DNA from: Acestrorhynchus altus
Lineage: Eukaryota; Chordata; Actinopteri; Characiformes; Acestrorhynchidae
DNA: 64,000 nucleotides
Reading direction: 5' to 3'
Assembly: GCA_034509495.1 (NCBI GenBank)
Contig: CM067524.1
Location: 15,786,092-15,850,091, forward strand
Shown here one piece after another: positions 26,301 through 39,702 of this stretch (position 1 is the stretch's first letter; each line of letters starts with the position of its first letter). The position numbers were made by a program, and so were the translations under genes. Below the pieces are notes generated by a model, which saw nothing but the letters and a program-made list of their open reading frames with translations, searched no databases and was not told where the DNA came from.

Positions 26301-29300
26301 AAATGCTACACAGAACAAGTAAGTTTTCAGCTTAGACTTGAAGATTGAGACTGTGTCCAAGTCCACAACATTATCTGGAAGGTTATTCCAGAGCTGGGGG
26401 GCTTTGTATGAAAAGGCTCTTCCCCCTACTGAAGCCTTCTGAATTCTGGGAACTAGTAGGAAGCAAGCAACCTGTGATTTGAGAGATCGTGATGGGTCAT
26501 CATGGGGTATTTTGTGTAGAATTCTGATGGAAAAATAAATTTAATCCATTATTGAATAAGGCTGTTGGATGCAAAAAGTAAAGTGGTGAATACTTTCCAG
26601 ATGCACTGTACATTAGCATTGTATATCCAGTGTAAAACTGAAGCAAACATCAAATACCAAACATGTCTTTGGCCGACTGGTTAATTGCGAGTGAAAGTAA
26701 AACCTGTGGAAACCTAATTTTTCATACAACCACTGATTTAAGACTACTTATTTCCCATTCTATATTGATCGTCAAAGAGAGCACCTTCAGCACTTTAGTG
26801 GAGGATGAGTCTTTGCTTGCGGACAGGATGGTGTAGACGTGTGGGGACGAAAGAGTGTTGAGCCAGCTCAGATCAGCCTCATGTTCTTCACTCAGCTCAT
26901 CCAGACCATCAAGAACTAGAGCCAATGGCCTGTCCTCACTCACCAACCCCAAAAATGAGTGTAGCTCTCTGATCAGCTGAGTTAAACACTGAGAGGGGTG
27001 AAGCACAAATGAAACATTGAACTTGAAATATTTCAAAGGACTGTCAGCTAAAACTGCACTTCATTTATTCACACTACAGGCCAAAGACAAGGCAAGCAGC
27101 ACTGACTTGTCTTATGATATTTCAAAAATTAATCACAGTTAAATCAAATGAACAATTTCCATGCAAGGCAGAAATATACCTCGCCATCCCTGAAAGACCA
27201 ATTGAAGTAGGAGTAGGCGATATGCTCAAAATATTTTATCAAAATATTTATCATGATATTTTGATGCACAGACAAAATGCATCTGTAGCAGCAGGTTGGC
27301 GATATATCAATATGTATATCAGGATATAAGCAAAGTGGGATATGGGCTGAGGTGATATTTTTATATTGAGTTTTTTAAAATAACATTCTGTTTAAATCTT
27401 GTGGAAAGGGGGCATTAGACAGAGCTCTGGCATGAACTTGACTTAGTGTGTATAAGAAGAAATGAAGACCACATTTCAATATATTTAATATAGTTAAAGA
27501 GAATTTCATGGTGTGTCCTCATATTTTTACATTATATTTTTCATGTCATATAATGTATATTTTACATTGCCATTCAGCTAAAATATATCAGGACATCATT
27601 TTTTTCAGCCCCATATCCAATACTATCCCAGTACAGTGATTTATATTCAAAAAATGTGGCATGATATCCAATAAAACTTAACCAATACGACTTAATTACA
27701 CACTTTGTAGTGAAATATGTGGCTGGTTAGAGTTCTTAAAAGTACTGACAATATCCACGATGTGCTTATAAAAAATGTACTGTGTATGAGTGTATGCAAA
27801 TTTAATTCGCTATATGTATTCAAAAACAGTCCATTTGGTTGCTATGATAAACTGTAATTCCAGATAAAATTCTTCCTAATTTAAAAGAACTGATTTAGTT
27901 CCTCAAATCTGAATGTGAGAATTAGGTGGAATCATTTGGACAGTGCTCCAAATGTTCACAACATATCAATCTCTTATATCTTAGAACATTTGAATTTTTG
28001 CAAAGTTACCATTACTTTTTGGAGAAGGCATTGCTTTGTTATGTGAACATCAATGATGTTTACAATATGTGAAAACGGCAGCTACCTCAGATATTTCTGC
28101 ATGTTTGCAGTAGATGTCAGCCATCTGTGTACAAAGCCTCTGCAGAAGAAGACGCACATTCCTGCTATCAGATGTCAGTCCCACAAAACACACCAGCACC
28201 TTCACCTCTCTGAGATTAAACAGGATTAAACATCAAATCAGTAAATATAAAAGGTCAGACATCATTCAAGCTTTAACGTCTTACTGCAGTAATGCCCTTA
28301 GCATACCCTGATATCCAAGTGGGCAATAGCTGCACCACCTTGGCCATGATGGTGCTCTTCCCAGAGCCTGGCTCCCCCAGCAGCAACAAAGCATTCTGGG
28401 AAGAGGCTGATGCCTCCAGAGCTTTCTTGACTTCCAGTAAGAAGTTCTGCCTAAACTCAAAACCCTGCAATCTGAAAAAGAAGAGTTCAGACATATAGCA
28501 GTATACTGTGAAGTTTGTTTATAACATTTGGGACATTTTTTTTCTATACTGGTTTAATGTGCATTTTTCATAACCATTTTAATTGCATAGGACTATTGCA
28601 ACATAGTTTTTTTCATATAATACTTACATTTCATAAATGAAAATTAGTTTGTCCATGAAATAAGATCTTCAATATACAGTCAAGGCCAAAAATATACACC
28701 TCTTCTGGTAGATCAGTTTTTTGTGGAATAACAAATGCTTTGGAATTCACATGTTGTGAATTCAGATGTATTTATTTAGTTTGTATTGGAACAACATAAA
28801 GCATCTGATGTCATTCCAACTCTAGAAATTAAGCCATCATGCAAACTATCCTTCACTGCAGTATTCCATCAAATTTTCTCTTTTATCCACATCCATGGAG
28901 GTTATCTGCAGTGCCACAGTGGACACAGGAACATTAAGATCCCTGGAGATAAACGTCATACCTTGAGATCGACTCTAGACTTTGTTTTTTGCATCCTTGA
29001 ATAATTTTCTGCTCTCCTTTTTTTCAAAACTGGGTGAAAGTGTGGTTTCTATAATGCATCTGCTAATTGCCACAAAGACAAAGTAAAGAATCACCTGGAT
29101 TTAATTTGGTCCAGCACATTTCTGGAGTTCTGTGTGGAATGATATCAGATTTCATCAGCTTTTCTAAGGTGTTTCATTGCAAACAAAGGAAATTAAAGAC
29201 ATGGATACCAAAGCGTTTGGTACAGCAACACATTTGTGGGAGATGTGGGGAATTTTCTGAAAGAGGAACATTCAGAGGTGTCAATATTTTCGACCATGAC

Positions 29301-32300
29301 TATATGTGTATGTAATTAGATCATTGTTCAATGTTCTGTGACTCAAATCCACAGATCCAAATAAAATCTAACATGAACAGGTCTAGAACTCACAATGATG
29401 CTCCATGTCTGAGGTGAAGCTGAGTTTCCTCATGAATTCGAGTGCGGGATGCTTCTCTTCTCCTTATGTCAAAAGAGTGTTTAATTGGTTTAACCTGCAT
29501 CACCCTGCAACAAATATGACTGTATTACAATCGCATATCACCTATGCAGATACGGAAGTGGTGATGTTTGTTTATAAAAGATACCTGTTTAATGCTGCTG
29601 TGACTGTGCGCTGAAAATGGGAGCAAAGACGTTCTGTGTAGAACTGATGGGATCTGTTGTGCTTGGGACTGAGGCCTTTCCTTCCCCAGCTAACATTCGT
29701 CTCATAGATATTAGTGTGTCTTAACTTAAGAATGTAAAGGAACACAATGTCACAAAAGTCACCATTAAACCAAAGGCTTATTTTTCAGCTAATTGCAAGT
29801 TACTAGTAATTATTATCGTGAATAACCGTGAATCTACTACATGGGTTATGTAGTTATGAGAAGGAAGCAATGAAGTTGTGGGAATGGGGTGTTCAAATTT
29901 CTTTTGGCAATTAATCCCCATAAAAAAAAAATTAAAAAAAAGATTTACATTTCTAAACTGCTATAGGTATTGAAAAAATTATACATTGGATTTCTTTCAA
30001 ATATCTACATAATTTCCATGTGAACAATTACTTAAAATACTATATTACTTTAATATATTTCTGTCTTCTAGTTCTTTTGGTAAAAATTATTTCCTCACCT
30101 TGCTGTGGATGTTGTGGATGAAGCTTTGCTGGGCTCGATACAGGGTTTGGTTAATTTCAGGTCTGCCTTTGTACAGGTTGATAAATTGTGGGGCGTATTC
30201 ACTTTTCAGGTTATACAGCAGATCTGTGATGATGCGCTTATAGCAGTGACTGTACTCCTCTGCAGGTAGTTTTGCTCCTAGGCCCTGCTCCATCTCCCTG
30301 TCCAATACTGGCACATACACACAGAACATATGCACATACAGAGACAGCATTTAAAGCTGTAGTGTGAGAAAAATTAATTTCCTTACACCATTTGTCATTG
30401 GTCAGCCAGGGCATATCTTTCATGTGAAGTTGCCTTATTTTTTTGTTCTTGAGTGACGATGCTAATGGAGCAAGCATTGGAAGCTCATACAGTCAATAAA
30501 TCTTTATCTGTACAGTGCCACAATCTGATATAAATCAATCAAGTTTGAAATGTGAACTTTCACATTTAGTTTAACAAAAATACTGCAACATTTTAGGAAT
30601 TACAGATGTTTTTATATAGCCCTCAGGCTCAAAATCAATTCTACAACTGAAAAGCAGTCTTATTACAGTGTTTCATTACAGAGAGCAGTGCTCTCTCCTC
30701 ACATTACAGTGTGTTCCTTTCAATCCAGACATCTGTTTTCCATTGTTTCACAACTGGGCACAAAAATGATGCAATGACAGCAGTTAGAGGCAGTGGCTGG
30801 CTTCACATGTACTGAATGAAGCATTTGCGTGTCTTCTTCTGTCTAGTGTCAGGAGCATTGTGTGTGATGGGGGAAAAAGTCCTAATAGAGGGAAATTCCT
30901 AACAGGGTTGGGTAATTGGCACTTCCAAATTGGGAGGGAAAAATTGATACTTAAAATACAATGACTAATTTGGTTAACTTAATATTATATTAGATAATGA
31001 TATGGCCAAATCCACAATGTACATTGTGAAGTGTATAGGCCATTACTAGTAAAGTTGTAGTGGATGGGGCACAAGGCCTCATCAGGAGCACTACTGTCCT
31101 TACATTTATGTTTTTACAAATGAATGAAATTACACTTATATCATGACTTTACCCATGGATGCTTTACAATCAGTACTTTTCTCACTTCTCTGTACCAGAA
31201 ATGACCAGCCGTACAGGCATACATTCACTCACACACTGATCCTGAGTTATGAAACCTAGTAAATGGAATGTAAAATAAGTGTACTTCTCTAAGAGTTAAC
31301 TAAAAATAACTAAAGTCATAAATTAGTTATAAAAGTAATTTTTTGCTTAGTTGTGCTTAAAAACCGACTTCATATGGCAACACAGACACACATCCACACA
31401 CCTGTCCTGAGTAGCCTGGATGTAGCCATTTCTCCAATGGCCTCTGGGCCACTACGTTGTATCACCCCCCATAGACGCAAACACGTAGCCTGCCATGTTT
31501 TCTTTGCTGTCTTTCTGCGCTGTCCATCACGACTCAGCAAGTCTGGGTGGTGTGTACTAGTGTGGGGACAAAAAAAAAAACAAGGGAATAAAATAATACA
31601 AGCTTAAAATGATGTTAATTCCAGCAGAGCATCAATTTGTATAGAATAGTGGTTCCTAAGCACAGTTGCTGTCTGTGTTACAGCAGGGAAAACAATAATA
31701 TGTACAGGACATGTTATTGTTTTCCCTGCTGTAACACACCTACATTAAATGACTAAGAGCTTGTTCATTAGCTGAAGAACTGTTCAAGTAGGGGGAAAAA
31801 ATATAAATATGCAGAATATGGTTACTACAGGAAGAGGATCCAGATTTAGTTTTCATTTTAAAGGTTTAATTCATGCAGAACCACATTACTGAAAAAAATC
31901 AAATCAAATGAGTCATTTTATAATACCATTGAGATTTACATTTTCATTTTTTTTACTTCTTTGTGGTCTTCTGACACAATGCCAATGTTGCACTCTCAAC
32001 CATGGAAACAGAAAATCCTGCATTTCCCTAGTGTATCTGTGACCTGCTCTGCAAGGTCTTCTACATTAATACACTGATTGTATTGTATAGTTGTAACCAG
32101 AACGAAGTGTCAAATTGCACTGCTATTCGAAAGAGGTTCACCAAGGAACTATCAATGATTTAAAACCTAGACTGATATGGGCTGATAAGTATCTCGCAGT
32201 ATGATTTTAGGCCACCATGGTTGCCAACACAACATGCCAGACATCTCTGTATGGAGCTGCAGACAATCGTGATGGTGTCCTATGACAATTCACCCCATGC

Positions 32301-35300
32301 AGCCTGAAAATTCTCATGTAGTTACATACAGACTTTGCCATAGGCGTGGAGTGTTGATTAGAGCATTCAATAGAACCCCACACCTTCTCAATTGGGGGTA
32401 GGTCTGATGATGCGGCAGTTGGAATAGTGCACACATGGATTTGTTGTGTCATCTTGCTCAAGAGCAGCTGTTGTAACAGTCTGTGTGCAGCTGTCTAAGA
32501 ACTGACACTAACAGGATCACTGCTTGCTGACTGTCCACAATCGTGTTTGTTGGGTCACTCTGCTCATGTAGGACCATCTGTCTGTTCTCCTTTTCTCTTT
32601 TGTAGGTCTCCTAGATCTTTTATGTTGCTGGTGTGTGCCTTCTTCTATCCACTGCCAATAGTGTGCTGTGGTCTACATGGATGGTATGGAGTGCAATATG
32701 TCAATAAGACCATCCCACTTCCAAGAGCCTTACAATGCAACACCTCAAACTCTTCAAACTGCTCAAATTGCATTCAAACTCTTCTCCAAGGCATTTGCAA
32801 ACTTTATTTGCAAGGAAGGCTACCAACAATACAGCACAAGTCAGCATGGACAGCAAGGGCATTAGGATGACTTTATATAGTCAGTCAGCCTTATATAATA
32901 TAGTCTATCTTTACTTACATCAAGCAACCAAGCTAACCAAGCAACTAAATTAAAAAAAAGGGCAATTCCACGGTAACTGACACAACATTCAGAGATGTTA
33001 TAAGCATGTTAAAGACACTATTTCTCTAAAAGACTTGGGGATGAATTCCAATTCTCCTTTTCTCCAGATTACTTTGGTTGAGTATTAAGCTATAATATAA
33101 AAAAAACTTGTCTTATTTTAACTTCTTGGTTATTGGGCCTCAAATGAATGCTGTAACTGGCGCAACAAAAAATGGAATCAATTTTAGATGCCACTATAAA
33201 ACATGGCAAATTTCTCTGAATGTGTGCGGTCATAGTCTTAAAGGGAAACAAATTTTACTTTGGTAATATTGAAGTGTCCTACAGATAATAAAGAACCAGT
33301 TATTTCTGCTAAGATTTTTTATTAACAAACAAAACATAATGTAACTGACGCAACAAAATTTGTAACTGACGCAACTTGTCTGAACAAACAATAATAAAAA
33401 TAAACAATTTAACAATAAAACATGAGGAAAGCCAACTAGATGGGCCTGGTTAGATTTTCTGTAACTTCTTTGGCCTTATTGTAAACTTGAAAAATGTAAC
33501 TGACTTTAAATGGTCCATATTAACTGACAAATTTACGATAACAAAAACGATATTGATAAATAGGAACTACGAACACAGTAAAACATGAATATGCTCAATC
33601 ATGTCAATGCTATTGCAAAATGGCCGCCAGGTCACATGACATCAGCTCTGCAGCAAAGTTTTATCAGAATATGACAGGACAAATATCCATGATTAACTAC
33701 ATACAACAAAAATACAAATCAGTGACAGAAAAAAAAATTGCCCACGAGGGACTCTTTTTCGTGGAATTGCCCATAATAATTCTGAGGTGACCTGGCAGGC
33801 AATATCAGCATGTTTTCACACATCATCTGTAAATGCAAAACATGGGGCAATACAATGTAAACTTTTGCACTGGGTGCACTGAACCAAAAATATATTCACC
33901 ATTGCTTATAATAATGTAGACTCCTTTATAACCATATATTCAGATCATTTTCATATGCTGAGCTCTCAACAATGTGTAATAATTGTTTGGTGCCCTCCCT
34001 GCTGCTCTTGTAAGTATAATTCAACACAGCAAAATGGCTCATCTTGAAGTACTGAAAAAAAACCCTCCTTCCCATACATACTTGTTGAAAAGACTATATT
34101 TATTGAAATACTGCGTACAAACTCAAAGGATCTATAGATAACAATTATGATGTATGGGAATCCTTTGTAATAAGGCTAGATAAAATAGAGCTCCAGGATC
34201 AGTCAGATGCCGATGAGGTCAAATGCCCAGGAGCCAGGCAATGCCCCTGTTTGTATGTACAATCACCTGTATCAATGAAGATGAAAATCACCAGTATCAA
34301 CGGTACAGAACACTGGCCCTCCAATACGAGAAATGAGCTAAATTGGCAAATTCTAGGTGTAACAATAATCTGTACCTCACAGGCAGCAGATGATACACAG
34401 GTGGAACTGTGTTTTCATCCAGCTGGTACCACGTCTGCAAAAGCACCAAATCCCGATCAAAATCTGCCCAAGATCTGGCCATCCATGTCTCCTCTCCATC
34501 TGAAAGCGAACTAAGGGAATTAGAGATTTCACTCATTAAGGCAGAGCTTCCTGTATGCTCCTGCACCTCAGGTCTACATTCAAATGAGAAGCTGCCATCA
34601 TTGCTAACTTCAAGGCTGGACTGAGACACAACAGTCACGTCATCCACTTCTGAATGTCTCTTGGCTTGTTTTTTTCTGTCTCTTGTGATAATTCTTAAAA
34701 TGGCCTCAAAATCTCCTTGGGAGATGGTGGATGGTAATGACTGAATCTCATGCTTCTGGCCAGTGAACATCTGCAAAAAAAACAAGAGAGCAATTAAAGG
34801 AAATGCAAAGTGGAAAAGAAAGTACTCACACCTAGAGTTCTGAATGAGAATCAGAATCTGATTTTACTGAGGATGTTTCAGAAAATAACATCACAAGAAA
34901 TTTGTCAGTGCTTATATTAGAGTTCTGCATGTCCAGAAATGCTTGGTCAGTGTGCACACTTGGTACATAATATTGGAAGTGCGTTGATTTCATCCCATTT
35001 CACATAGTCACTGCCATAAATGTCAAAGTTACAGAAAAAACAAAATTTGAGTGTATGAGAATTTTAAGCATTGGATACAATGAGAGACCAACTCAGACTC
35101 ACAAAAAAGTTTGGTCCCTCTGTCTCTTGGCACTTTTTAAGCAGCTCCACATGTAACTCTGCCAGTTCATTATGGTCAGAGACAGGGTCTGCCACACCTC
35201 TGCGAAGGTCCACCATTCTAAAGTCATAGCCTCTCTGCTTACAGTACAGGTAGAGCTGAGGGTACACTCTCTCCATCAGTGCTGTACGCTCTGCAACAGT

Positions 35301-38300
35301 ATCTACACAAATATTCCAAAACTCATCATCAGGTGTATGAGTCTATATAACTTGTATGTAACTATGTAATACTGTCATATCTGCATAGTGTAGACATTTA
35401 GTATTAAAACAAGACAGTAGGTCTGCACAGTATATCATTTGTTCATCATTAATGTCATGTTGGCTTTTCCAGTTCTGATACCTGTAGGCTGTGGCCATCT
35501 TAACCAATCACAGTTCTAGATAAATTCATGTTTCATTGTAAGGTATTCTTTCCATGCAGTAACTTCGGTGTCAGCTCATACATTTAAGTCACAATTTTGG
35601 AAGTACTGTATTTAATCAAATAAAGTAAATCTAAATTTTCAGATAAAAACTAAGGATATTCATTCTAAGATTTTCTTTTTGAATTTTCTGTTTCAGTTTC
35701 TGTTTTATTATTAGACTTACTAACTGATACAAAATTGTCATATGCATTTGTACATAGATAAACCATCACCCCATCCAACAATACAACCTGTCTGTATTTA
35801 ACTTTGTTTCTAACTGTGAAAATGTTTAACTGTCAATTACAGTAAAAACAAAAACAATCTGTTACTATTTATTTCAGTTTACTTGCTTTTTATCTTAAGT
35901 GACATTACAATGTGCAAGGTGTGTATTATTTGTATGGTTAATATTAAAGTAAATCTTGTTCAAAATAATGTATGTCATCCTTTAACCATAACACAATATT
36001 GGTTTGACAATGTTGTTTCAACTTATTGCACGATATGCATGCTTTGCATTGCAAAATATTAAAAATACTAGTATTTTGTTTAGATTATGCAGCCCCAATG
36101 AGATAATCCACCTTACCTTTATATCCTCCACACAAATAGATCATGAATCTCCTCTCTTTAACACGAAGTCTGTCTATGTCATCTTGCAGGATGTTTGTGC
36201 TTCTATAGTCCAACAAATCCTGACCTTTTCCATTACATTCTTGAGAATTCTCTTTCTTCTCAATCTCAGTGCCTCCATGTGTTCCCTCGGAGGAGCCAAT
36301 GTCTGGAGCCTCATCAGTACAGGATGACAAGGAAGGAAGAACTCCTGTGCCTTGATGGTTGTCCTCTTTGTCCATTCTATTCTCTTCTAGCATCCCCACA
36401 TTCTGTACAAACTGAGAAGCATCATTCAGTGCCTCTACAGTCCCACTGACAGTCTTTAGAGCCTGGTCCTGAAAATTTCAATATGTTATTGTTTAGACTT
36501 CACAAAAGTCAATGGTGAAGACATTTCTGTGTAGACAAATATTTAGAAACATCAGAGAAAATATAATTGTGACTGGGAAATTAAGCTCAGACTCTTCCGC
36601 ATATTTTTTTTGCATGGCAGTGTGATGCACATCTACATGAGGGAAACTGGAGGTAGTTCCAGATATAACACAAATGGCAAAATAGGCCAGGAAGTTTGTT
36701 TATGAGTGAGCAAACATGATACTGCTGAACCACTTGCAATTAACAACACAGTAATTATAAAGCTCCCATTTACCTCGAGCTACCTCACCTTTAACTGAAT
36801 GTTTTTACTTCTCAATTCTTCAGCTTTCTTCTCTCCAGAAGATGAAACATGGCTCAGAAGATTAAAATGATGTTGCTGCAGGTGGTTCTGGGGAGAGAGA
36901 GAGAGAATGTCTCTGATTTTTGTGATGTCTGAAAAAAACTTTGGCTTAAAGCAGAAATTTTGGAAAGTATTCACAGCACCTTTTCCACATTTTGTTATGT
37001 TACAGCCTTATTCCAAAGTTGATGCTCAGGTGCATCTTGTTTACACTGATCATCCTTCAGATGTTTCTACATCTTGATTGGACATAATTTGGAAAGGCAC
37101 CCTCCTGTTTATATGAGGTCCCATAGTAGACAGTGCCTGTCAAAGCACAAATCAAGCCATGGAGTCTACGGAATTTTCTGCAGACCTCAGAGGCTACAGA
37201 ATTGCAGATTGTATCAGATCTGGGGAAGGGTACAGAAAAAATTCTGCTGCATTGAAGGTCCCAATGAGCACAGTGGACAATGTCCCTGAGCACACAGCCA
37301 AGATAACAAAGGAGTGGCATCAGGACAACTCTGAACGTCCTTGACTGGCACAGCCAAAGCCCAGACTTGGAACTGATTGAACATCTCTGGAGATATCTAA
37401 ACATGTCTGTGCATTGACACTCCCCATCCAATCCGATGGAGCTTGAGAGGTTCTGCAAAGAAGATAAGAGAAACTTCCCAAAAACAGGTGTGTCAAGCTT
37501 GCAGCATCATACTGAAAAAGATTTGAGGCTGTAATTGCTGCCAAAGGTTCTTCAACAAAGTATTGAATAAAAGCTGTGAATTCTTAAGTACATGTTGTAT
37601 TTTGTATTTTTGTGCAAATATTTCAAACAAACCTCTCACCTTTGTCATTGTGGGGTTTTGTGTGTAGAATAGGGAAAAATGAATTTAAACCATTTTGGAT
37701 GAGGCTATAATATAACAATGTGCAAAAGTGAAGCGCTGTTAATACTTTCCGGATGCATTGTACATGGTAATTGTAATTTTAAAATTGTTCTTACTTTGAG
37801 GTGAGCTGTGATCTCCAGGTCTGTCTCCACACTCAGCTTGGCATAAGGAACCACCTGGTGACCAGAGATTTTCTACAAATACACAAGACACTAGGGAATT
37901 GGGGCTGCACAATATATAAATTCAGCATCACCACCACAATGCAGGTATGCACAATATTCTCATGGCAGGATGTGCAATATCACTGAAGACAAAATGTAAT
38001 TAAATATTACAACTTGTTTGCTACTTGATGCAAAATGAAAATCTGAACTCTTCTTTCTATGACTGATCCACCAGAGGCAGATTATATCTGCCCACTGTCA
38101 TTTATTTAAATTTACATTTTAGATACACAGAATGCATTATTAATACATGTTGGATGATTGACATATATTGTACAAATAAAAAAGTAAAAAAAAATTTTCC
38201 CAATTTCGTGCAGCCCTAATATGAACTTAATGTACCTTATTATCAGCATAACTGCTATTATCCCATGGACTCTACTGCTGTATTCCACTCCTTACATATA

Positions 38301-39661
38301 TAATCATATGAAAAAATTAAGATAATATGAAAATCTGTATTTTTTATAACATTTAAATGTACGGACATTTGATCTTCATTTAATATCAACAAATAAATCT
38401 AATGAATTGTCTTTTAAAATCATTTGCAACTAAAGTACTGCACCTTTTATGTATTAAAATGGGGCTGTCATCTTTCTTCTCACATTAACTTTTCATTACA
38501 TTTAACAAATGATTTGTAAAAGACATCTCATCTGTTTTGCTTGTTTAGTTTCTTCGCCTCCATTTCTCAGTATTGTTAAAATGAAAATCAAATGTTTGTT
38601 TATTTACGTGCAACTATGTATCTTTATAAACAAGTTTGTTTCTCATTTTATAATGTTTTAAACTGTTTAAGATGAACAACATATAGGTGTGACAAATTAG
38701 TAGAAAATTGTATCACGTGTCCAGGTGAGGCTTTGTGCAAATGCTTTTTGGCATATATTCAGGAGTCTCCAAATTGTACTGGAGGGAGAAACACCTTCCT
38801 GTGATGTCTTTCAATTCCACACTCTGATATGTATACTCATCAAGCCATTCTTTAATTGGTCAGGCACCTACTGAAGGACATGGCTTGACACACCCACTTT
38901 TGCTTAAAATACAACATTTTTAGAACGTTTTTTTCACTGAATCAAACTGAATCACTCGCCGGTCTGCTCGACTCTTCGATCTGAATCTTGATTCAGGTTC
39001 GCACATGCACATTGTGGCTCAGCACGTCATCCAGGCTGGATAAAAATCTTTTTCAGAAGGTCGAATTGGAAGTGGAGATGCAAAACGCCCGCTTCCAGGA
39101 ACATCAGAACAGAAAAAAGAGTGATGGCAAACCAAGGCTTTCTGAAGCAATGAAGCCTTTTTCCTAACTGTACCGAAAAAAGATTCATTACTCTGAGCTT
39201 TAGCATTAGCAGTATCTGCTGGCCAAAACCTGAAAGTGCTTTGTGTCTTCAGTGGAAGAGGCTTAACTGTTCTTAAAACTGTTCCAGTGCATTAACATGA
39301 CATTTGAGGTTTAAATAAAAAACTGATTAAACAAATGGCACAATACTTTGAAGTCTGGATAATTTAATGTAATATATTAAAAGACATTACACCGTAATAT
39401 ATTTTGAACTAATATAAAATACACTCAAAATGTATCTTTATAAGGCACACTGGAGAAAGTACACTTATAATTCTAATTGCACATTGCTGATTGTTTCCCT
39501 TCACCATGTTATTGAACTGTTAATATAAACCAAATTCTAAAATGATATTCACTATTATTCACATCCTACCAAGCCGGGTTTGTATCACTAGTCCATTTAC
39601 ATTTACATTTACATTTGCGGCATTTGGCAGACGCCCTTATCCAGAGCGACTTACAGTCCAT

Positions 39662-39702
<41 letters not shown>

